64,000 nt of DNA from Herbinix sp. (GTDB lineage: Bacteria > Bacillota > Clostridia > Lachnospirales > Lachnospiraceae), in the NCBI GenBank assembly GCA_029238935.1, contig JAQZBN010000018.1, positions 1 through 64,000 of the forward strand, read 5' to 3'. Below are positions 17,852-26,441 of this stretch, piece by piece. Both the position numbers and the translations under genes were made by a program. The notes beneath the pieces are model-generated. The model worked only from the letters and a program-made list of their open reading frames with translations, ran no database searches and was not told where the DNA came from. How positions within the stretch are numbered: position 1 is the stretch's first letter; each line of letters opens with the position of its first letter.

Positions 17852-19204
17852 CTATGATATCCAAGGATAATCTTCAATATCATAAACTCTAGTAATATAG
17901 GGAGCATTACGTCCGATCAGAACCAGCGCTTCCCCTTTTTCCTTGCTAAACTGCTGGAGGTCGCTAACACTGATCAATGTTCTTCTTATATTATTTTCAA
18001 AGATACAATCTCCACAAAGAGCTACTATCTCTTCTAACAGCTCTCTTTCTCTACTATTTAGAAAAACCCAGTTATTACAATTACCTTTAATAGTATGTGC
18101 ATCTCCTCCATACTTGGCTACCAATTGATGTTGACTTTGTATAAAGAGATAAAAACGGATATTTCTGCTTCTGGCCGCTGTTATCATCGCGGGCATATCT
18201 GATATCTTTGGAAGGTTGGAGAATTCATCTAGGATAAAATTCATACGTATCCCTAGCTGTTTATTTTTATTCTTTTGAGCCTCAATGATCAGCATTTCAT
18301 AATATTGCTTGATAAACATACTGGCAATAAAATGATATGTAGTTCTCTCATCCGGCAAAATAAGATAGATTGCTGTCATAATACTTGCGCATTCTCTTAA
18401 ATTTGTACTCTCAGCCGAAAGCACTTCCGTAAGCTTTGGCTGAGTCAGAAAAACATTCATCATAGCATCCACAAGCGCCAAGACACTTCCAACGGTCTTC
18501 TCAGAATTATTATTTAGTACTCGGAGCTTTGAAATTACAAGGAGATTCGTTGTCAGATCTTCTATGTCCTCCTTAAACATACTGTCTTTCTCATGGATAT
18601 CCTCTACCATCTGTAAAAGGTACTTTATGTTTTGCTTATCCTCTGGTGCATTCTCCAGAATAATAATAAGTAATCCATGCAAGATATTCATTGCTGCGTT
18701 TTCCCAATAAGGATCCTTTTCATTATGAACACTCTCACTCAGTCCTTGTACAAAATCAAATAAAGCTTCGTAGGCTTTCTCTTCTTCTCCCTCTTGAAGA
18801 AAAAGGCTGGCCAGTCTTATGGGATTCCAACAGTCACTTTTTCGTAAATCACGAAAGTTCATTACCATACATTGATAACCTTGGTCCTTCAGCGTACCGG
18901 CTGTTCGGTCATATAGCTCTCCCTTAGGATCTGTTACAATAAAGGACTCGCCCGCCTTCATCAAAATCTTTATCAATGGCATCGCAAATAATCTTGACTT
19001 TTTAGAACCGGTTGATCCAAACACTAATGTATGATTATCCTCCGTATCGATATAAGCCTCTTTTCCGTCAGTGATAATCGGTATTCCGCCCTTATCGTAT
19101 CTTTCTGAAGTAAGGTTTATTCTGGTTAACGACCTTTTAATCACTTCAGTCTTTGCAAAGTCTGCTCCGTAGCATTTTCCAATTTGATATTCCTGATATA
19201 ACAA
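17852..19204 (-). CDS. VirD4/TraG-like ATPase, no membrane anchor
   Basis: A 450-residue protein of the conjugative coupling protein (T4CP) family. Walker A is GSTGSKKS (63-70), with Lys where Gly is usual before the catalytic Lys; TDPKGELYD (91-99) follows; Walker B is FILDEF (323-328); and the TraG/TraD C-terminal motif ITAARSRNIRFYLFIQSQHQ is at 341-360. The two N-terminal membrane helices typical of VirD4 are absent, and no relaxase or type IV secretion genes are nearby. The start is a TTG preceded by AAAGGATG; no ATG or GTG is available near the N-terminus. It lies 39 bp after the degenerate AAA+ gene. Family members pump DNA or protein; here the role is unknown, and a cytosolic motor recruited to the Sel1/Hsp70 neighbours is possible. 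Confidence 0.8.
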   Translation of the reverse strand: MLYQEYQIGKCYGADFAKTEVIKRSLTRINLTSERYDKGGIPIITDGKEAYIDTEDNHTLVFGSTGSKKSRLFAMPLIKILMKAGESFIVTDPKGELYDRTAGTLKDQGYQCMVMNFRDLRKSDCWNPIRLASLFLQEGEEEKAYEALFDFVQGLSESVHNEKDPYWENAAMNILHGLLIIILENAPEDKQNIKYLLQMVEDIHEKDSMFKEDIEDLTTNLLVISKLRVLNNNSEKTVGSVLALVDAMMNVFLTQPKLTEVLSAESTNLRECASIMTAIYLILPDERTTYHFIASMFIKQYYEMLIIEAQKNKNKQLGIRMNFILDEFSNLPKISDMPAMITAARSRNIRFYLFIQSQHQLVAKYGGDAHTIKGNCNNWVFLNSRERELLEEIVALCGDCIFENNIRRTLISVSDLQQFSKEKGEALVLIGRNAPYITRVYDIEDYPWIS

Positions 19205-19243
19205 ATAGCTTCATCCTTTCTTTCCTTACCATTAATCGGTCAA

Positions 19244-20101
19244 TTAGCGATTTATATCAAACCCAAAACTAATCGTTTCCTTTTTCCGTATTATATCTTC
19301 AACCTTACGGATAGAGTGCTTTAAGTGCTGACATGTAACAATTCGATCCGGCAAAGTTGGATTTTTTATATATTCGAAAATAATATCCTCAAATATTAAT
19401 TCCATTTGTCGGTGGCTATCAATAACCTCAACATCTATAAATCTTCTTCCGATATCTTCAATACATAATCTTGCATCCTCCGAAAGTCCAAACCCCGACA
19501 TCTGTAAGTTGTCTTCAATAATTCCTATAAAATGATCAATGGAAATAGGTACACTTTTTACAATTCGTATATTAAAATGTTGCTGTAATAATTTTTCCAG
19601 CTGCAACGAATGACATTCCACCGTGGTCTGAAGGATAATCATCAGATCTGATCGCCGTTCCTCCAGATACTGAAGTAATGCCAGGAAGCGTTTATCCTCT
19701 AGGCGATAATCCTTTCCACACCATTCATCAATATGTATAAGCACAACTCCCCGAAATGCTTCACCAGCTACCTTCTCCTCCATAAGATACATCAGCCTGA
19801 TAAGAGAAGGATGCTCTGTCCCTTCCTTATATTCCATATTCAATTCAATAAAGCTGTCTCTTCCTTCAAAGGGAATCAATCCAGCACATTTAAGATGCTC
19901 TGTAATACTTTGAAGATAACGATTTATACCATTACCATATTTCTCGTAATTCAAGTAGATTGGGAAGCTAATTCGCTCCTTGATCAAGCTTCTATTTTCA
20001 TAAATATTGTGCCACTCTGTTAACATCTCCAATAAACTTTCATTATCATGCCATTCCCATTTTAGAATATTTTGGTATGAGATTAATTCGTTTGGTTTCA
20101 T
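19244..20101 (-). CDS. Degenerate AAA+-like protein
   Basis: A 285-residue protein I do not recognise by name. Its middle aligns by eye with AAA1 of the triple-AAA+ protein: FPIYLNYEKYGNGINRYL (46-63) lies where NFLITGEKGSGKSLV stands, followed in both by a helix ending in GLI, then VVLIHIDEW (119-127) in the Walker B position and DLMIILQTT (152-160) as sensor 1. The P-loop Lys is missing, so ATP hydrolysis is unlikely. The C-terminal part resembles an AAA+ lid. AGGAGG precedes the ATG. It is co-transcribed with the VirD4-like gene. Inference: a pseudo-ATPase subunit or adaptor for a neighbouring AAA+ complex. Confidence 0.55.
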   Translation of the reverse strand: MKPNELISYQNILKWEWHDNESLLEMLTEWHNIYENRSLIKERISFPIYLNYEKYGNGINRYLQSITEHLKCAGLIPFEGRDSFIELNMEYKEGTEHPSLIRLMYLMEEKVAGEAFRGVVLIHIDEWCGKDYRLEDKRFLALLQYLEERRSDLMIILQTTVECHSLQLEKLLQQHFNIRIVKSVPISIDHFIGIIEDNLQMSGFGLSEDARLCIEDIGRRFIDVEVIDSHRQMELIFEDIIFEYIKNPTLPDRIVTCQHLKHSIRKVEDIIRKKETISFGFDINR

Positions 20102-20379
20102 TTTTTTAACCTCCTGATGATTGATACTATATTAATCTCCCCAAAGAGGATAAACCCTAGATTTGTTTTTTTCTTATATAAAGTCAGAAGTAAAGCAGCA
20201 ATATTAAATCAGGTTTAAAAAGTGACATCATCCTTCGATCCTATGAGGAGATTATAATATACTGATTACTTAGTCTAGTATAAATATAGTCGCTCCTCAC
20301 CTGTCCCAGTGCAAGAAAAAATATCGCTATATCCTGACTATCTAGGGATTGTTGCTGGTTTAAGGTTATACGAGTCAAC

Positions 20380-20646
20380 GCAAGAAAAACAGTATTCTTA
20401 GAAGATGGTCGGTTACACTACCCAAACAATCTTTATGAGGAAAATATTAAGCCTTATGCGACAGATCGAAGAGCCTGGCTGTTTGCTGACACTCCTAAGG
20501 GTGCAACTGCGAATGCAGCTTTATATACCATTGTTAAATCAGCTTTTAGTAATCATTCAAAACTTATAGATATAGATTCTTGTACGCAAACTTTACGCAA
20601 ATCGAATCAAGTTTTCATATCGATACATGAGGTTTTACAAGGTTAA
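20380..20646 (+). pseudogene. IS66-family transposase C-terminal relic
   Basis: Reading the frame of 20401 on the plus strand gives TVFLEDGRLHYPNN, then NIKPYATDRRAWLFADTPKG and ANAALYTIVKSA. This is the conserved C-terminal block of IS66 transposases (usually LEDGRL-x2-NN ... I-x-PF-x2-GRKNWLF-x2-TPKGA). No start codon, N-terminal domain or accessory genes remain. The frame stays open to a TAA at 20644-20646, but the last 30 codons no longer look like transposase. It marks an old insertion at the tsf-proximal border of the accessory region. Confidence 0.8.
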
Positions 20647-20672
20647 AATCAACATAAAAGAGACCCTAAAAT

Positions 20673-20704
20673 CCCGTAAACCGCATATATGCGATAGTTA
20701 CAGG
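20673..20704. repeat. 32-bp imperfect dyad around CGCATATATGCG
   Basis: A perfect 12-bp palindrome (20682-20693) is extended on both sides by imperfect arms, CCCGTAAAC on the left and ATAGTTACAGG on the right. Two arms around an AT-rich centre resemble tyrosine-recombinase core sites. No integrase gene is visible, so its role is open. Confidence 0.35.
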
Positions 20705-20749
20705 CTTTTAGAGCCTCCTATAAAGTCATTAAAAATTATACTAAATTAG

Positions 20750-20990
20750 CTTTACTGTCCCATTTGCTTTGCTAACTTCCAATAGGATGCATCTAGGTAA
20801 TATCAACTTCCTTGGTTTTTTTGCTTCCTTAGGAAGCAGCATCTACAATTGATTACATTCCTATTTGCTTTGTTAACTTCCAAGAGGAAGTAGCATTTAC
20901 ACTTTGATTACATTCCCATTTGCTTTGCTAACTTCCAAGAGGAAGTAGCATTTACACTTTGATTACATTCCCATTTGCTTTGCTACTTCC
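20750..20990. repeat. 55-bp tandem repeats derived from tsf 3' end
   Basis: The sequence encoding the last residues of EF-Ts plus the stop recurs downstream. The block beginning ACATTC at 20965 (inside tsf) is repeated at 20910 and 20855, an exact 55-bp period, and a more diverged copy starts near 20755. Each extra unit also has an ACTTCC-AAGA-GGAAGT hairpin or a diverged form such as GCTTCC-TTA-GGAAGC. The repeats lie outside the reading frame, after the stop. Confidence 0.85.
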
Positions 20991-21895
20991 TCGGCAAAGT
21001 TTTCTTCTTTTTTTGCTAGACCTTCGCCAGTCTCAAAACGAACAAATTTCTTGATTGCGATAGGAGCACCAACCTGTTTAGCAACGCTTTCTACGTATTG
21101 ACCAACAGATAATTCGCCGTCTTTAACGTAAACTTGATCTAACAGACAGAATTCCTTTAATTCTTTGTTGAGACGGCCTTCTAACATCTTCTCAATGATG
21201 TTTTCAGGTTTCTTGGAATTAGCAGGATCATTCATAATCTGAGCCTTTAAGATTTCTTTTTCATGAGCTATGAAATCTGCAGGAACTTCGGATTGATTTA
21301 CATACTTAGGGTACATAGCAGCAATCTGCATTGCTACGTTCTTAGCAGCTTCCTGTACTAACTCGTTGTTTACAGTACTTTCAACTTCTACTAAGATACC
21401 AATTCTTCCACCGCCATGAATATAGGATACTACAAAGCCGTTTTCAGCAACAACTCTTTCGAATCTTCTGATGCTCATGTTTTCACCGATGATTGCGATC
21501 ATAGAAGATAATTCTTCCTTAACAGTCTTTGAGCTTTCAAGTGCCCAAGGCTCTACTATAAATGCATCCATATTAGCTGCATCTGATTTAGAAACTTGTG
21601 CAGCAACAGCAGCAACAAAGTCTCTAAACTTCTCATTCTTAGCAACAAAGTCTGTCTCACTATTTACTTCTACGATAGAAGCAATTTTACCGTCAGCGCT
21701 AACGTTTGTATCAACGATACCTTCAGCAGCAATTCTACCTGCTTTTTTCTCAGCAGCTGCAAGACCTTTTTCTCTTAAGAATTCTACTGCTTTGTCCATA
21801 TCACCATCAGTAGCAGCAAGTGCCTTCTTGCAATCCATCATACCGGCACCAGTCATTTCTCTTAACTCTTTTACCATACTTGCTGTAACTTCCAT
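20963..21895 (-). CDS. tsf: Elongation factor Ts
   Basis: A 310-residue nucleotide-exchange factor that recycles EF-Tu-GDP in the cytosol. The N-terminal UBA-like segment has VKELREMTGAGMMDCKKAL, the core has the conserved SETDFVAKNEKF that contacts EF-Tu, and two dimerisation-type repeats follow. The ATG at 21895 is chosen because GGAGGG lies just upstream and overlaps an earlier in-frame ATG at 21910. It follows rpsB as usual; the intercistronic gap holds a terminator. pyrH, normally next, is absent; accessory DNA follows. Its 3' end has been duplicated in tandem downstream. Confidence 0.97.
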   Translation of the reverse strand: MEVTASMVKELREMTGAGMMDCKKALAATDGDMDKAVEFLREKGLAAAEKKAGRIAAEGIVDTNVSADGKIASIVEVNSETDFVAKNEKFRDFVAAVAAQVSKSDAANMDAFIVEPWALESSKTVKEELSSMIAIIGENMSIRRFERVVAENGFVVSYIHGGGRIGILVEVESTVNNELVQEAAKNVAMQIAAMYPKYVNQSEVPADFIAHEKEILKAQIMNDPANSKKPENIIEKMLEGRLNKELKEFCLLDQVYVKDGELSVGQYVESVAKQVGAPIAIKKFVRFETGEGLAKKEENFAEEVAKQMGM

Positions 21896-22065
21896 TGTAT
21901 ATCCCTCCATTATTTGTATAAAGATATATTGATCTGAGTGTCAAAAGTTATAGCGTCATAAACACCATAGACAAAATGTATTTAAAAGGCATTGCTTTTT
22001 ATTCATTTGTCACATCATCTTCGATAATGTAGTCTTAGACACTGTAATCATTATTCCAGTTCTAT

Positions 22066-22104
22066 CTTTAAAAATGCTTCAACCAATACATTGGCTGAAG
22101 CATT
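22066..22104 (-). terminator. rpsB-tsf intercistronic terminator
   Basis: On the minus strand, AATGCTTCA and TGAAGCATT arms plus an inner CCAA/TTGG pairing form a hairpin at 22073-22104, followed by TTTTTA. It starts just after the rpsB stop and should reduce read-through into tsf. Confidence 0.75.
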
Positions 22105-22110
22105 CTCACA

Positions 22111-22866
22111 TTATTCTGCTATTGCTTCTTCCATAGCTTCTTCAGTGCCAACGCTATCAGTAGCTGTTGTATCAGTTAACTGAACACCCTGATTAGCTTC
22201 GATAACTGCATCAGCCATCTTAGATACGATCAACTTAACTGCTCTGATTGCATCATCATTACCAGGAATAACAAAATCTAATTCTTCTGGATCACAGTTA
22301 GTGTCTGCAATACCGATCAAAGGAATACCAAGTGAGCGAGCTTCTTGAATACAAATTCTTTCTTTCTTAGGATCTACTACGAAGATAGCATCCGGAATAT
22401 TCTTCATGTTCTTGATACCGCCAAGGTTCTTCTCAAGTTTTTCCCATTCCTTCTTAAGTCCGATAACTTCTTTCTTAGGAAGAACATTGAATGTACCGTC
22501 TTCGGACATTCTCTCTATATCTTTTAATCTTTGAATTCTGCTTTTGATGGTTTTAAAGTTAGTTAACATACCGCCTAACCATCTTTCATTAACAAAGTAC
22601 ATGCCACAACGCTCTGCTTCAGATTTCACTGAATCTTGAGCTTGCTTCTTTGTTCCTACAAAAAGAACTGTTCCACCGTTTGCTACTACATCTTTGATTG
22701 CGTAGTAAGCTTCATCTACCTTACCTACAGACTTCTGTAAGTCGATAATGTAGATACCATTTCTTTCTGTGTAGATGTACTCTGCCATCTTAGGGTTCCA
22801 TCTTCTTGTTTGGTGTCCAAAATGTACACCAGCTTCCAATAACTGTTTCATTGAAATAACGCTCAT
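22111..22866 (-). CDS. rpsB: 30S ribosomal protein S2
   Basis: A 251-residue ribosomal protein S2 with the family blocks [39 protein letters not shown] and [13 protein letters not shown]. It binds the 30S head-body junction late in assembly. The C-terminus carries a short acidic Thr/Glu tail. It has its own promoter (23005-23033) and a leader of about 130 nt with a perfect palindrome; GGAGG precedes the ATG. Position directly after the fla/che operon agrees with B. subtilis. Confidence 0.97.
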   Translation of the reverse strand: MSVISMKQLLEAGVHFGHQTRRWNPKMAEYIYTERNGIYIIDLQKSVGKVDEAYYAIKDVVANGGTVLFVGTKKQAQDSVKSEAERCGMYFVNERWLGGMLTNFKTIKSRIQRLKDIERMSEDGTFNVLPKKEVIGLKKEWEKLEKNLGGIKNMKNIPDAIFVVDPKKERICIQEARSLGIPLIGIADTNCDPEELDFVIPGNDDAIRAVKLIVSKMADAVIEANQGVQLTDTTATDSVGTEEAMEEAIAE

Positions 22867-22932
22867 AATTTACCTCCATTTGGTTGATTTCTTCCGCATA
22901 TCTCATATTCATAACAGACCCTTCTCAAGTTT

Positions 22933-22949
22933 TGTCCATACTATGGACA
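22933..22949. promoter_or_regulatory. 17-bp palindrome in rpsB leader
   Basis: TGTCCATA-C-TATGGACA is a perfect palindrome in the untranslated leader of rpsB. In RNA it gives a 6-bp hairpin. It could be an autoregulatory S2 site or an operator; I cannot tell which. Confidence 0.45.
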
Positions 22950-23004
22950 TAGTTAGGAAAAGCACCTTGTTATAAATCCATATGCGTGTTAATTTAACGT
23001 TGAG

Positions 23005-23033
23005 ATTATACCATAACATTTTCATCATGGCAA
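23005..23033 (-). promoter_or_regulatory. rpsB-tsf promoter
   Basis: On the minus strand TTGCCA (23028-23033) and TATAAT (23005-23010) are 17 nt apart, a near-consensus vegetative promoter about 140 nt upstream of the rpsB start. Confidence 0.85.
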
Positions 23034-23066
23034 GTATTTTTTATTATGGAACGAATTACATCCATT

Positions 23067-23666
23067 TTACTCCTCTGTAATTATTTCCGCAATTTCATCA
23101 AATGATGCCCCGTTTTTAATTGAATACGCACCAACCCGTATGATTTTCGACTTTCCTTCTTCCATCAAATATTTATCAAACCCTACCAGATCTTCCACCA
23201 GACCAATTTCATGTAACATCTTAGCAACCTCATAAGATGACATACCTCTTTCTATAGTGAAGGAGTATTCTTTATCCTCGTTCGATTTATCTTCAGAAGT
23301 CTCATCTTTTGACGGCATATTAGTAGGCTTAGGTTTCATTGTCGGTTCTGGTTTTAAGGTCGGTTCCGGAGTAGGAGTTATTGTTACTGTAGGAGAAGGA
23401 GTTATAGGTGTTGGTTTGGTTTCATCATCCGGTTTCTGTGTCACAGCAGGCGTCACAGCAGGTGTTATAGATAGTTCTTGATTATCACTTTCTTTTAAAA
23501 CTTTATCCAAATTATCCTCTTCTTCTTGCATCACCATGCCTAATTGTTCGGCTCGTCTTATGATATCCTTATCCGAGAGGGTGTTTCTTTGATCACTAAC
23601 TGACAAAATAATTGTAGTTAATACCATTCCAATACCGAGACCTCTCATATAATATTTTAGTTTCAT
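23067..23666 (-). CDS. Membrane-anchored MltG/YceG LysM-like protein
   Basis: A 199-residue protein with an N-terminal membrane anchor (about 7-23), a long Pro/Thr/Lys linker (about 70-125) and a C-terminal 65-residue domain (FTIERGMSSYEVAKMLHEIG ... RVGAYSIKNGASFDEIAEII). That domain matches the LysM-like part that precedes the catalytic domain of the endolytic transglycosylase MltG. The catalytic part itself is missing, so a wall-binding rather than cutting role is likely. It is the last gene of the fla/che transcript; no clear terminator separates it from the rpsB promoter. Database names such as MltG would overstate it. Confidence 0.7.
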   Translation of the reverse strand: MKLKYYMRGLGIGMVLTTIILSVSDQRNTLSDKDIIRRAEQLGMVMQEEEDNLDKVLKESDNQELSITPAVTPAVTQKPDDETKPTPITPSPTVTITPTPEPTLKPEPTMKPKPTNMPSKDETSEDKSNEDKEYSFTIERGMSSYEVAKMLHEIGLVEDLVGFDKYLMEEGKSKIIRVGAYSIKNGASFDEIAEIITEE

Positions 23667-23687
23667 AACTTACACCAAGCCTTTCAA

Positions 23688-24401
23688 TTACTTTTTGCTT
23701 AAGAATAAGTCAATTACAAGCTTTACTTCCCCTTGACCTAAACTCAATAATTTAGATATTTCAACAATCGTTTTCCCTCTCTGATAAAGGGCAAGAATCT
23801 GCTGATTGCTATTCGCACTTAGACTGTTAAGAGATAAGGTATCTCCACGTTCAAAACTCATGATAGGATCATCATTTTGCATCTGGCTTTTTCTATGCTT
23901 TCCTTTTTGTGAATTCATCATATCTTCTATACTATCCTTAGCCTCTTCACTATTTTCATTATCAAATAAAGAGTCTCCAGAAGCATTGGTCTCATTAATT
24001 GACTGCAGTATTTTCTTACTTGAGTTAATCTCATGGATGGCAGACTTTAACTCCTTTTCTTTATCATTTAACATGTTGTAAAGAAAGACCACTTCATCAT
24101 GATTCCGATCAATCTTTTCCAATAACTGCTCAGCCAGTTCAGATACTGCCATAATCTTTTCATTGGATAATTTGCTCAAATAATCATCGGTTCTTACAAT
24201 CATTTCTTCGCTGATTTCTACCAGTAATTCATTTATTTTTATTTTTGCACTGTTTATCTCATCCTCTGAGATATATTCACCTAGGGTTATATTGGTCACA
24301 GCTTTTTTATTTTGATTGGTCTCTGTTTTCTCCACCAGCTTACAGCTGACTACCACTGTGATAATGCCAATAATAATCATTACTATTTCTAATGTGCTCA
24401 T
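23688..24401 (-). CDS. DUF6115-type membrane protein, SwrB position
   Basis: A 237-residue protein: one N-terminal membrane helix (5-24), a long helical, charged cytoplasmic part with coiled-coil character (about 45-130), a polar linker, and a C-terminal helix-turn-helix-like end (ILALYQRGKTIVEISKLLSL, then GEVKLVIDLFL). This layout and the place between sigma-D and rpsB match B. subtilis SwrB (YlxL), which promotes assembly of the flagellar export gate. Function by position is inference; sequence similarity is confined to the C-terminal motif. AGGAGG precedes the ATG. Confidence 0.65.
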   Translation of the reverse strand: MSTLEIVMIIIGIITVVVSCKLVEKTETNQNKKAVTNITLGEYISEDEINSAKIKINELLVEISEEMIVRTDDYLSKLSNEKIMAVSELAEQLLEKIDRNHDEVVFLYNMLNDKEKELKSAIHEINSSKKILQSINETNASGDSLFDNENSEEAKDSIEDMMNSQKGKHRKSQMQNDDPIMSFERGDTLSLNSLSANSNQQILALYQRGKTIVEISKLLSLGQGEVKLVIDLFLSKK

Positions 24402-24435
24402 ATATCCTCCTACTTTTACTTTCTATCGCTGTCTC

Positions 24436-24741
24436 TTATATGAGAACATCAAAACTTCCTGGTGTAACGGTCTTGTTTGTATCTTGCTTTTGAGCATTCT
24501 TAATATCTTTCTTTTTCTTTTTATTACCCGAGGAAGAAGAATTACCCTTTTCTTTCGCATCGTACCTAAATTCTTTGTTCTCACTCTGGGATGATTTTAT
24601 GGTTTTCCTTTGCTCATGATAAATACGATCTTGCATAGATGAAGTAATCTGAGCTTGTTCCTGCTGGGATCTCTGGTTTTCTATCTGTTTTATATGGGAT
24701 ACTTCAATTGTTTTCATAACATCAATTGGTTTTATCGGCAT
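24436..24741 (-). CDS. Small basic hypothetical protein of fla operon
   Basis: About 101 residues, beginning MPIKPIDVMKTIEVSHIKQI, followed by a Gln/Ser/Lys-rich, probably disordered region (NKKKKKDIKNAQKQ). No domain is recognised. The ATG at 24741 is chosen because GGAGG lies 7 nt upstream; an in-frame GTG two codons earlier overlaps that ribosome site. It lies between the FapA-like and DUF6115-type genes in the same transcript, so a flagellar or motility role is suggested only by position. Confidence 0.6.
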   Translation of the reverse strand: MPIKPIDVMKTIEVSHIKQIENQRSQQEQAQITSSMQDRIYHEQRKTIKSSQSENKEFRYDAKEKGNSSSSGNKKKKKDIKNAQKQDTNKTVTPGSFDVLI

Positions 24742-24765
24742 AATCACACCTCCGTGATAAGAAAA

Positions 24766-26367
24766 TTAATATGGGTGGACTCTGATATCTGCTCGGTCTC
24801 TAACAAATCTGCTATGTTTAACTTCTTCCCTGACATAATAGATCACACCTGATATTACTATTTTGGTTCCCGGATAAACTACTTCCTGTACTTTTATCGT
24901 ACCTGAGGAATTATTATCTATTTCATTTCGAAGCTCTTCATAACGTTTACGGTACTCTTTCATTTGAGCTTCCAGGATGACATTATTTTTCGTAATTTGC
25001 TTCAAAAATTCAATTTTATCGGATGTAATATCTATACCAGAATCTAGTTTCTTTCGTAACAAAGCCAAAGCTTTTGTAAGCTTTTCCTTATCAAGTTGCA
25101 TATTTACCAGTTGCTTCTCCAATCCACGGAATTCTTCCATAATTCCTGGATCGATACCAACTTCCATTAACGTAACAGTACCCATATGGGATCCTGCTGT
25201 TTTCACGGAAATCAATGTTCCGGACCGTATCTCACCACCGGTTACAAATCCTCGTTTTCCACCCACTAAAACATCTCCCTTGGCAGATACTTTACTATGT
25301 AAGATAGATTCCGTTGATATGTATCCTCCTGCATATACTTCGGAATTTTCAATGAACTTTGTGATAATATTACCGTTCGCTTTCAAAATTCCACGATTCA
25401 TTCCTTGCATACCACGTTTTAAGATGATTTGCCCGCCAGCTTCTAAAACAGCTCCTTCTACAATTCCATTGACTTCAATATTTCCCTTCGCAATAACCTT
25501 AAAACCCGTGATAACATTTCCTTTCACTATGACATTCCCATCATAGAAAATGTCTCCGGTTGATACATCAACATCGGCTGGTATTTCATATATATCAGAT
25601 ACGAAGACTCTCCCCTCGGTTAATGTAACATGACCATCTACTTCTGAATACATTCGTAAACCATCTTCCGAAAGCCTTATTTTATTACCATGTCGCAGAA
25701 CTTTATTATTTATTTTTGTAGGTTTGATCATATTACCACATACATCAATCCCAGGTCTTCCATTGTCAGCAGGTGTTAAAGTGGCTAAAAGCTCATTCTT
25801 CTTACAGGTACTAATGGTATTTAATTGGTGAAAATCAACAGATCCATCTTCATTCCGTTTTGGTTTCAACGATAAATCTGTATTAAAATGATAAGTAATC
25901 TTAGCATCGGTTCCCTGCACCGGTGATGTTGCTTTTGCAAGAATGATATCTGTACAGTAATTCCTCTGATTAAGAAACATCTGTATATTGTTCTCATCTA
26001 CACCGTATTTAACACCAGCTCGAACCAGATTACTAATAATATCTTCTTTCTTTAAAGTAGTTCCATGATTCGATGGAGGGTAAAATCTACCCATAGCTAA
26101 CATTCTTTCCTCTCGTATTTCTACTTTTATCAATTCATTCACTGGATATATCTTCTTATCCATCAACTTCACTTCAGTTTCTTTCTTTAATTCTGCTAGA
26201 GCTTTTCCGATCGCAACCTTATCATACTCATATAGTTTCATATCAAGTAAATAATCGGTCAAATCATTAAAGAGGATCGGTTGCCCCCCTAACTCAGGTT
26301 CAAATAATTTTATATACGTACCATCTTCTTTGATATTTAGCTGGAAAAATCCATTTCTACTCCCCAT
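24766..26367 (-). CDS. FapA/DUF342 family protein
   Basis: A 533-residue protein of the FapA (DUF342) family. The N-terminal third is a mixed domain, the middle (about 180-400) shows repeated short strands such as DVSTGDIFYDGNVIVKGNV and IEVNGIVEGAVLEAGGQII, typical of a right-handed beta-helix, and a coiled coil lies at about 405-485. Members occur in flagellar operons of Firmicutes and are linked to flagellar assembly or polymer/adhesion functions. It has no membrane helix, so it is cytosolic. AGGAGGGG precedes the ATG. It lies directly downstream of sigma-D; the exact role is unknown. Confidence 0.8.
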   Translation of the reverse strand: MGSRNGFFQLNIKEDGTYIKLFEPELGGQPILFNDLTDYLLDMKLYEYDKVAIGKALAELKKETEVKLMDKKIYPVNELIKVEIREERMLAMGRFYPPSNHGTTLKKEDIISNLVRAGVKYGVDENNIQMFLNQRNYCTDIILAKATSPVQGTDAKITYHFNTDLSLKPKRNEDGSVDFHQLNTISTCKKNELLATLTPADNGRPGIDVCGNMIKPTKINNKVLRHGNKIRLSEDGLRMYSEVDGHVTLTEGRVFVSDIYEIPADVDVSTGDIFYDGNVIVKGNVITGFKVIAKGNIEVNGIVEGAVLEAGGQIILKRGMQGMNRGILKANGNIITKFIENSEVYAGGYISTESILHSKVSAKGDVLVGGKRGFVTGGEIRSGTLISVKTAGSHMGTVTLMEVGIDPGIMEEFRGLEKQLVNMQLDKEKLTKALALLRKKLDSGIDITSDKIEFLKQITKNNVILEAQMKEYRKRYEELRNEIDNNSSGTIKVQEVVYPGTKIVISGVIYYVREEVKHSRFVRDRADIRVHPY

Positions 26368-26441
26368 GATCCCCTCCTATTTTCATTGATATTTGATTCC
26401 CATACAAAACTATCTCTTTTTCATTTACAATTACGGATTAA

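Larger units (their letters stand above)
20102..20962. other. Intergenic region with transposase relic and repeats
   Basis: These 861 bp hold the IS66-like relic (20380-20646), a 32-bp dyad (20673-20704) and the tandem array derived from the tsf end (about 20750-20962). The part 20102-20379 carries only the leader of the degenerate AAA+ gene and a distant 7-bp inverted repeat (20244-20250 and 20293-20299). No intact gene is seen. Confidence 0.6.

Noticed and set aside
17852-19204. A conjugative element at the VirD4-like gene
   Set aside because: No relaxase, VirB4-like ATPase, mating-pair protein or integrase is in the window, and the membrane anchor is missing.
1348-20697. The 11-mer CTATCGCATAT at 1348-1358 (plus) and 20687-20697 (minus), as possible inverted ends of the island
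   Set aside because: An 11-bp match between two places in 64 kb is expected by chance among all pairs, and the flanks match only loosely.
23340-23480. The Thr/Pro-rich repeats in the MltG-like gene as a DNA repeat or CRISPR
   Set aside because: They are an in-frame low-complexity linker with irregular units and no spacer structure.
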